Origin: Burkholderiaceae bacterium
Lineage (GTDB): Bacteria; Pseudomonadota; Gammaproteobacteria; Burkholderiales; Burkholderiaceae_C
Direction: 5' to 3'
Length of the DNA: 9,741 nucleotides
Assembly (NCBI GenBank): GCA_031276435.1
Contig: JAISNB010000155.1
Span: 1-9,741 of the forward strand
Numbering within the stretch: the first letter of the stretch is position 1; each line of letters opens with the position of its first letter. Of the stretch, positions 4,733-9,741 are shown one piece after another. Position numbers and translations under genes: made by a program. The notes beneath the pieces are model-generated. The model was not told where the DNA came from, made no database searches, and saw nothing but the letters and a program-made list of their open reading frames with translations.

Positions 4733-6340
4733 ATGAGTTATTTCTGGGCGTCCATTCTTTCCGCATTCCTGGCAACTGCGCTGCTGCTGGCCGCGCACTG
4801 GGGCCAGCGCAAAGCCCACGGCATGTGGGCCATGGCACTGCCCAGCGTGGGTGCGCTGCTGGCGGGCATTGCGCTGGGGTTGTCCTGGCCCGCGCAGCAA
4901 AAAGCCATGCTGGCTTTCAATCTGGTTTACCTGGGCGCGCTGGCGTTGTTTGTGCTTTGGCAGTTCATGCGCTGGCGCGAGTGGTTCTGGCCTGCGGCAC
5001 TGCTGGTTGCGCTGGCTGGCGTTGCGTGGGGCGGCACATCCGCCGAGTTGGTGCTGAAGTACGTGCTCTACGTGATCAATGCCGTGCTGGCGCCGTTTGT
5101 ACTCTGGCTGTTCATGCGCGGGCGGCGCGAGTGGTTCTGGCATGTGCTGCTGATTGCGCTGGCTGGCGTTGCGTGGGGCCGCACATCCGCCGTACTGGCG
5201 CTGACCAGCACGCACGTCATCAATACCGCGTTGCTGCTCAATCTGGGCAGCGTGGTCGCGGCGTTTGCGGCCTGCGCGCTGCTCGGCTGGCTGTTGTGCC
5301 CACTCTTGCGCGATGTGCCTGTTTTGCGCTGGCTGGCTCTGCTGGGCGCGGTCCTGTCGATCGCCGTGCCGCTGGGCGGGCAGGTGGTGCTCTTGCTCAT
5401 GAAGCTCCAGGTGCTGGAACTGACCAAAGGCAATTTGTCTTTTGCGGCCAGAACCACCAATCTGCCCACGCTGATTGCCTACCCGCTGCTGGCGCTGGTG
5501 GGCGTGCTGCTGCTGGCGGCCAGCTTTGCGCTGCTGCGCCCGCGCTGGCGCGCCTGCAAGGCGGCGTCCACGCTGATCGCGCGGCGCATCGCGCTGGCCG
5601 ATTTCCGCGCCATGCGACTGCGCCTGCTGGCGCTGGCGGCCATTGTGCTGGCCATGCTGGCGGGCCAGTTGTACTGGGATCGGGTGGCCTCGCGCCCGCC
5701 CGCGCTGTCAGAAGCCACGCGCGTGGCGCTGCGCGCCGACGGCGCCGCGCATCTGGCGCTGGCTCCGCTGATGGATGGCAATCTGCACCGCTTTGCCTGG
5801 GTGGCCGACGATGGGCGGCTGGTGCGCTTTTTCGTCATCAACCGGCTCGACGACCGCGTTGCCCCCGTCGTGGTGCTGGACGCCTGCCTGCTGTGCGGCG
5901 ACAAGGGTTACGTGCAGCAGGGCGACCAGGTGGTTTGCGTGGGGTGCGGTGTGCATATGTTCAAGCCAAGCCTTGGCAAGCCGGGCGGTTGCAACCCGGT
6001 GCCGGTTGAAAACTGGAAGGTCGTCGCCGGCGAGATCGTCATTCCCAAAGCCGCGCTGGAAGCCGGGTTGCAGCTTTTCAGCACCGTGCTGACGATCGAG
6101 GTGACCGACCCGGTTTCCGGCACAAAGCTCACCAACACCAGCGCGCCGCACCGCTACAACTACGCCAACAAAACCTATTTCTTCGCGGACGAGGCGGCGC
6201 TGAACGCTTTCCGCGACGATCCCGAGCGATACATTGGCGCGCCACCACAGCCGTTGCCGCCGCCACAATCAGAGCCTGCGGCATCCGGCGCGCCAGCGCC
6301 CGCCGCCGCCGCGCTTTCAGGGCAGGGAGACGCGCCATGA
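4733..6340 (+). CDS. Polytopic membrane protein with DUF2318 five-cysteine (Fe-S/iron-binding) domain and YHS-like C-terminus (Cj1660-like)
   Basis: This 535-residue protein is the membrane-anchored redox or iron-handling part expected in P19 clusters. Its exact reaction is not established. About nine hydrophobic helices occupy residues 1-270, and a further helix lies at about 297-315. The soluble DUF2318 domain follows, with C385-x2-C388, C402-x2-C405 and C420 in GGCNP. These five cysteines are the family hallmark and are annotated elsewhere as Fe-S binding. Residues 457-501 resemble a YHS domain (DPVSG, then NKTYFFAD and DDPERYI) but lack its usual cysteines. A Pro/Ala-rich tail ends the protein. 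Residues 70-166 are a tandem duplication. The ATG at 4733 is chosen because a membrane helix starts at once after it. The frame is open upstream but arginine-rich and unlike protein, and the ribosome binding site is weak. It overlaps the next gene by 4 bases. Confidence 0.9.
   Translation: MSYFWASILSAFLATALLLAAHWGQRKAHGMWAMALPSVGALLAGIALGLSWPAQQKAMLAFNLVYLGALALFVLWQFMRWREWFWPAALLVALAGVAWGGTSAELVLKYVLYVINAVLAPFVLWLFMRGRREWFWHVLLIALAGVAWGRTSAVLALTSTHVINTALLLNLGSVVAAFAACALLGWLLCPLLRDVPVLRWLALLGAVLSIAVPLGGQVVLLLMKLQVLELTKGNLSFAARTTNLPTLIAYPLLALVGVLLLAASFALLRPRWRACKAASTLIARRIALADFRAMRLRLLALAAIVLAMLAGQLYWDRVASRPPALSEATRVALRADGAAHLALAPLMDGNLHRFAWVADDGRLVRFFVINRLDDRVAPVVVLDACLLCGDKGYVQQGDQVVCVGCGVHMFKPSLGKPGGCNPVPVENWKVVAGEIVIPKAALEAGLQLFSTVLTIEVTDPVSGTKLTNTSAPHRYNYANKTYFFADEAALNAFRDDPERYIGAPPQPLPPPQSEPAASGAPAPAAAALSGQGDAP
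4940..5230 (+). repeat. In-frame tandem duplication inside the DUF2318 membrane protein gene
   Basis: Copy 1 is 4940-5086 and copy 2 is 5087-5230, about 147 bases or 49 residues each. Both encode FVLW.FMR, then REWFW, then LAGVAWG.TSA, then VIN. The central part (5007-5045 against 5154-5192) is identical at 38 of 39 bases, including one 26-base run, so third codon positions are conserved too. Single-codon gaps keep the frame. The duplicated block adds about two membrane helices (residues 70-118 and 119-166). Confidence 0.9.
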
Positions 6341-7620
6341 TGCTGCACATGCTGCGCCAGTCCTGGCGTCGCAACCGGCGCCGCAAGCTGCTGGCAGTGA
6401 GCACCGTGTTTCTGGCCGCCAGCCTGCTGTCGGCGCTGATGCTGGTGTCCATAGACATTGGCGACCAGATGGCGCGCGAGATGAAGTCCTATGGCGCCAA
6501 CATTCTTCTTTTGCCCGCCGAGCAGGCCGCGCTGCCTGAATTGGGCGATGGCAAGGGCAACCCGCTGGCCGGGCAAAGCACGCTGGACGAAGCCGAACTG
6601 CCCAACATCGTGGGCATTTTCTGGCGCAACAACATCGTGGGATTCGCGCCGCTGCTCGCTGGCGATGTGCCGCTGCCGCCGGGCGGCGGGGGCGAAGAAG
6701 AGGCCGTCCGCGTCATTGGCACCTTCTTCGACAAAAACCTGGCCGTGCCCGATGAGGACGATTACCACACGGGCCAGAAAATCATCAGCCCGTATTGGCG
6801 GGTGCAGGGCGCCTGGCCCGATGACGAGAAGGACGAGGCGCTCGTTGGCGCGGCGCTGGCGCGCCAGCGCGGCTGGCGCGCGGGCAGCGTGCTGACACTG
6901 GGCGGGAAAACACTGCGCGTCACCGGCGTTCTGGCATCGGGCGGCGAGGAAGAAGACGCGCTGGTGCTGCCGTTGCGGCTGGCGCAGCAATTGCTGAACA
7001 TGCAGGGCAAGGTGCAGGCCGTGCGCGTATCGGCCCTGACCGTGCCGGAAAACGACTTGTCGCGCAAGGCGCTGCGCGACCCCGACGCGCTGGACGCCGA
7101 AACCTACGACCAGTGGTATTGCACGGCCTACGTCTCATCCATTGCGCACCAATTGACCGAAGCGGTTTCCGGCAGCGTGGCCAACCCGATCTGGCAGGTG
7201 GCCGCCTCTGAGGGCGTCATCATCGGAAAAATCCAGTGGCTGCTGGTGATGGCCACTGGCGCGGCGCTGGCCGCTGCTGCCATGGGCGTGGCCTCGCTGA
7301 TGACCAGCGCGCTGATGGAGCGGTCCAGGGAAATTGGCCTGATGAAAGCGCTGGGCGCTGAAAACTGGCGCATCGCCTTGCTGTTTTACGCCGAGGCCGT
7401 GCTCAACAGCCTGGCCGGCGGCCTGCTGGGCTGCGCGGCGGGCTGGGCGCTGGCGCGCGGCATTGGCTGGCAACTGTTTCACTCGCCCGTGCAATTCTCG
7501 TGGATCGTGGTGCCGGGCGTGCTGCTGATTTCCATCTTCATCGCGCTGGCGGGCACGTGGTGGCCAGCGCGGCGCATCGCGCGCCTGTACCCGGTGGAGG
7601 TGCTGCATGGCCGCGTTTGA
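6337..7620 (+). CDS. ABC transporter permease, MacB/FtsX type (first of two; Cj1661-like)
   Basis: This is one of two inner-membrane subunits of an ABC transporter of the MacB/LolCE fold. It has 427 residues with one helix near 18-40, a large periplasmic domain (about 41-295), and three helices near 298-325, 345-373 and 385-408 forming the FtsX domain. EIGLMKALGA at 332-341 is the cytoplasmic coupling motif of this superfamily. MacB-type transporters move substrates or force across the membrane rather than acting as classic importers, and the substrate in P19 clusters is unknown. The periplasmic domain has a Gly/Glu-rich loop (116-122) and a second acidic patch (203-207). The start overlaps the previous stop as ATGA, with GGAGA 6 bases before it. 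A second ATG follows at once, so the start could be one codon later. Confidence 0.93.
   Translation: MMLHMLRQSWRRNRRRKLLAVSTVFLAASLLSALMLVSIDIGDQMAREMKSYGANILLLPAEQAALPELGDGKGNPLAGQSTLDEAELPNIVGIFWRNNIVGFAPLLAGDVPLPPGGGGEEEAVRVIGTFFDKNLAVPDEDDYHTGQKIISPYWRVQGAWPDDEKDEALVGAALARQRGWRAGSVLTLGGKTLRVTGVLASGGEEEDALVLPLRLAQQLLNMQGKVQAVRVSALTVPENDLSRKALRDPDALDAETYDQWYCTAYVSSIAHQLTEAVSGSVANPIWQVAASEGVIIGKIQWLLVMATGAALAAAAMGVASLMTSALMERSREIGLMKALGAENWRIALLFYAEAVLNSLAGGLLGCAAGWALARGIGWQLFHSPVQFSWIVVPGVLLISIFIALAGTWWPARRIARLYPVEVLHGRV
7596..7600 (+). promoter_or_regulatory. Ribosome binding site of the second permease
   Basis: GGAGG lies 6 bases before the ATG at 7607, inside the end of the first permease gene. 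It favours 7607 over the later in-frame ATG at 7622, which has no such site, and implies translational coupling through a 14-base gene overlap. Confidence 0.8.
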
Positions 7621-8737
7621 CATGCGCCGCACGCTGTTGCTGCGCGCCATATCGCTGCGCAACCCGCGCATGCTGGCGGTGTTTCTGGCGCTGATGGTGG
7701 GCGCGGCCATTGTGGGCGCGCTGCTGGCGGTGTACTTCGACATCAACATCAAGATGAGCCAGGAGCTGCGCGCCTTTGGCGCCAATTTCTATGTCGGCCC
7801 CGCCAGGGGCAGCGCCATGCGCGAGGCAGATTTTGACGCCGCCCTGGCCGCCGCGCCGCAAGGGCTGGTCAACGCGGGCAGCCCGTATCTGTATGGCACG
7901 GCCCGCAGCGAGCTGGAGCGCATCGCCCTGGCGGGCGTGCGCTTTTCGGCGCTGCGGCAACTGGCGCCGTACTGGCAGGTGCAAGGCGACTGGATTGGCG
8001 TGGATTTTGACGAGCGCAACGCCATGATCGGGCGCACGCTGGCGCAGCGCCTGGAGCTGCAAGTGGGCGGCACGCTCACGCTGCTCAAGGATGGCGATCG
8101 CTACCCCCTGCGCATCAAGGGCATCATCGACGCGGGCGACGCCAGCGACAGCCTGCTGTTCGTCAACCTGCCGCTGGCGCAACGCTGGCTGGACATGCCG
8201 GGCGCCATGTCGCACGCCCTCTTCAGCCTGGACAGCCGCGGCGCCGGTCAAGCAGAGGCATTGGCTGGCAAGCTGCAAGCCGCGCACCCGGACTGGTCGG
8301 TGCGGCCCATCCGCAAAGTATCGGCCAGCGAGGGCGCGGTGCTGCTCAAAATCCAGGGCCTGATGGGGCTGATCTCGGTGGTCATCCTGCTGCTGTCCAC
8401 GCTGTGCGTCAACACATCGCTCACCGCCATCATCAGCGAGCGCAAAAAGGAATTCGCCCTGCAAAAAGCCCTGGGCGCCTCCAACCGCGCCATCGTGCAG
8501 CAAGTGCTGCTGGAAACACTGGTCATTGCCCTGATCGCCACCTTGCTCGGCTGCGCGCTGGGCCTGGCGCTGGCGCAACTGCTGGGGCAAAGCGTGTTCT
8601 CGGCCTGGATCAGCCTGCGCGCGCGGGTCATACCCATCACGCTGGCGCTCTCGACTCTGGTGGCACTGGCCGCTGGCATGGCGCCGCTGCGCCGCATCAT
8701 GCGCATCGAACCGGCCATCGTCCTGAAAGGGGAGTAA
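7607..8737 (+). CDS. ABC transporter permease, MacB/FtsX type (second of two; Cj1662-like)
   Basis: This is the partner permease, 376 residues, with the same plan: a helix near 22-44, a periplasmic domain at about 45-247, and three helices near 250-275, 298-326 and 341-358. The matching coupling motif is EFALQKALGA at 282-291. Both permeases share a short motif just before the FtsX domain, SEGVIIGKIQ in the first and SEGAVLLKIQ here. The two therefore come from an old duplication and should form a heterodimer with the ATPase. The periplasmic domain is shorter than in the first and lacks its acidic loop. The gene overlaps the first permease by 14 bases and ends 8 bases before the ATPase start, so the three are surely co-expressed. 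The substrate is not known. Confidence 0.93.
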   Translation: MAAFDMRRTLLLRAISLRNPRMLAVFLALMVGAAIVGALLAVYFDINIKMSQELRAFGANFYVGPARGSAMREADFDAALAAAPQGLVNAGSPYLYGTARSELERIALAGVRFSALRQLAPYWQVQGDWIGVDFDERNAMIGRTLAQRLELQVGGTLTLLKDGDRYPLRIKGIIDAGDASDSLLFVNLPLAQRWLDMPGAMSHALFSLDSRGAGQAEALAGKLQAAHPDWSVRPIRKVSASEGAVLLKIQGLMGLISVVILLLSTLCVNTSLTAIISERKKEFALQKALGASNRAIVQQVLLETLVIALIATLLGCALGLALAQLLGQSVFSAWISLRARVIPITLALSTLVALAAGMAPLRRIMRIEPAIVLKGE

Positions 8738-8745
8738 GACACCAC

Positions 8746-9492
8746 ATGGCACAACAACAACCCGTTGCAATCGAAACCCGCCACCTTGGGCGGCAGTTTG
8801 GCGCCGTCAAGGCGCTCGACGACATCAACATCGAAGTGCGGCAAGGCCAGTTCGTGGCCCTGATGGGCGCCTCTGGCTCTGGCAAAACCACGCTCATGAA
8901 CATCCTTACCTGTCTGGATGGCGCCACCTCGGGCCAGGTGTGGCTCAACGGCGTCGACGCCGCCACGCTGGACGAAGAAGGGCGGCGCGAATTCCGCGCC
9001 CGCCACATCGGCCTGGTGTTCCAGCAATTCCACCTCATACCGTACCTGAACGCGCTGGAAAACGTCATGCTCGCGCAGTACTACCACAGCGTCACCGACG
9101 AGGCATCGGCCCGCGCCGCGCTGGAAAAAGTGGGCCTGTCCAGCCGCATGGACCACCTGCCCAGCCAACTCTCGGGCGGCGAGCAACAGCGCGTGTGCAT
9201 TGCGCGCGCTCTGGTCAACGAACCGCCCCTGCTGTTTGCCGACGAACCCACCGGCAACCTGGACGAAGAAAACGAAAGGCGCGTGCTGGAAATCCTGCAA
9301 GGGCTGCACCGGCAAGGCCGCACCATCGTCATGGTCACGCACAACCCGGCGCTTGGCGGCTACGCCGAGCGCATCATCCGCCTGCGCCATGGCCGCATCG
9401 TCGATGACGCCAAGCCGCCACAAGACAACGCGACAGCCGATGGCGCAGCCACTGCCATCGCCACCCCCCCATCCGGAGAGCCAACGCCATGA
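8746..9492 (+). CDS. ABC transporter ATP-binding protein, LolD/MacB type (Cj1663-like)
   Basis: This cytoplasmic ATPase powers the two preceding permeases. The 248 residues carry every motif of an active subunit: Walker A GASGSGKTT (41-49), Q-loop at Q93/Q94 in VFQQFHL, signature LSGGEQQR (142-149), Walker B LLFADEP (162-168) with catalytic E167, D-loop after TGNLD, and switch histidine H199 in VTHN. The Y-L-NALENV segment after the Q-loop is typical of the LolD/MacB group. The last 26 residues or so are a low-complexity Ala/Thr/Pro tail beyond the fold. The frame is open further upstream, but the ATG at 8746 is the normal family start. AAAGGGGAG ends 11 bases before it, a long but usable spacing. 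The stop overlaps the next start as ATGA. Confidence 0.95.
   Translation: MAQQQPVAIETRHLGRQFGAVKALDDINIEVRQGQFVALMGASGSGKTTLMNILTCLDGATSGQVWLNGVDAATLDEEGRREFRARHIGLVFQQFHLIPYLNALENVMLAQYYHSVTDEASARAALEKVGLSSRMDHLPSQLSGGEQQRVCIARALVNEPPLLFADEPTGNLDEENERRVLEILQGLHRQGRTIVMVTHNPALGGYAERIIRLRHGRIVDDAKPPQDNATADGAATAIATPPSGEPTP
9475..9480 (+). promoter_or_regulatory. Ribosome binding site of the thioredoxin-like lipoprotein
   Basis: GGAGAG ends 8 bases before the ATG at 9489. Together with the ATGA overlap and the lipoprotein signal that follows, it supports this start. Confidence 0.7.
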
Positions 9493-9741
9493 ACACGAAA
9501 CGCTTCTTTCTTTTGCGCGGTGCCGCCAGCCTTGCCGCGCTGGGCGGCATGCTGACAGCCTGCAAGGAAGAAGTCGCCCGCCTTGGCGATGCCGCCCCTG
9601 AACTGGCCGCGCTGGACTTGCATGGCAACCCCGCCAAACTGGCCCAGTGGCGCGGCAAACCGCTCTACCTGAACTTCTGGTCGGCTGGCTGCGCCGTGTG
9701 CCTGAACGAAATGCCGCGCCTGGAAACCCTGAGCCGCCAAT
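9489..9741 (+). CDS. TlpA/ResA-like thioredoxin-fold lipoprotein, 3' end outside the window (Cj1664/1665-like)
   Basis: Only the first 84 codons are present. A basic start (NTKRFFLLR) and hydrophobic segment lead to the lipobox LTAC at 22-25, so the protein is probably lipid-anchored at C25 and faces the periplasm. The thioredoxin fold then begins: a DAAPEL segment, DLHGNPAKLAQWRGKPLYLN, and FWSAG followed by C68-A-V-C71. The active site is CAVC, where most TlpA-type proteins have CxPC. NEMPRLE after it is typical of the family. P19 clusters usually end with one or two such proteins, thought to supply electrons or keep the cysteines of the DUF2318 protein or P19 system in the right redox state. 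The cis-proline and any second thioredoxin gene lie beyond the window. The start overlaps the ATPase stop by 4 bases. Confidence 0.9.
   Translation, partial: MNTKRFFLLRGAASLAALGGMLTACKEEVARLGDAAPELAALDLHGNPAKLAQWRGKPLYLNFWSAGCAVCLNEMPRLETLSRQ

Noticed and set aside
4301..5215. A 304-codon minus-strand frame across P19 and the DUF2318 gene
   Set aside because: It is Gln/Arg/Pro-rich and crosses a terminator and two real genes. Its internal repetition only mirrors the duplication on the plus strand.
9489..9563. Twin-arginine (Tat) signal on the thioredoxin-like protein
   Set aside because: The start has KR rather than RR before the hydrophobic core. The LTAC lipobox fits an ordinary Sec lipoprotein signal.

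Overview
The window looks like chromosomal DNA from a high-GC betaproteobacterium, most likely of the order Burkholderiales and possibly Comamonadaceae. This rests on the class I fructose-1,6-bisphosphatase sequence, the GC-rich codon use and the IPTL-like C-terminal tail of the first, partial gene. It is an inference from remembered family sequences, not from a search.

Layout. Bases 1-129 are the 3' end of an exported-protein gene, followed by an intrinsic terminator (166-193). Bases 194-724 carry no credible gene. They are a mosaic of intergenic repeats: three copies of a C-rich/G-rich hairpin unit (239-307, 313-392, 612-684) and a MITE-like element with inverted CGTCATTGCGAG arms (431-561). 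The gene fbp runs leftward at 725-1750. From 1879 to the right edge every gene runs rightward: an FTR1-type iron permease (1879-3813), a P19/FetP periplasmic metal-binding protein (3894-4430), a membrane protein with a DUF2318 five-cysteine domain (4733-6340), two MacB/FtsX-type ABC permeases (6337-7620, 7607-8737), their ATPase (8746-9492), and a TlpA-like thioredoxin lipoprotein cut off by the window edge (from 9489).

The rightward genes match in content and order the iron-uptake cluster known as the P19 system in Campylobacter (Cj1658-Cj1665) and as FetMP-FetABCDEF in Yersinia. P19 is thought to bind iron and copper in the periplasm and FTR1 to move iron across the inner membrane. The DUF2318 protein, the ABC transporter and the thioredoxins are accessory parts whose exact reactions are poorly settled. 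Fur-box-like sequences lie before FTR1 (1837-1856) and, overlapping a TATAAT box, before P19 (3849-3873), so iron repression is likely. A strong terminator (4547-4577) separates the permease/P19 pair from the five downstream genes, which are packed with 4-14 base overlaps or an 8-base gap.

The points most worth a second look are a recent in-frame tandem duplication inside the DUF2318 membrane protein, a cysteine-less YHS-like domain at its C-terminus, an attenuator-like arrangement of four alternately complementary segments in the 302-base gap before it, three internal repeats in the periplasmic part of FTR1, and a CAVC rather than CxPC active site in the thioredoxin.
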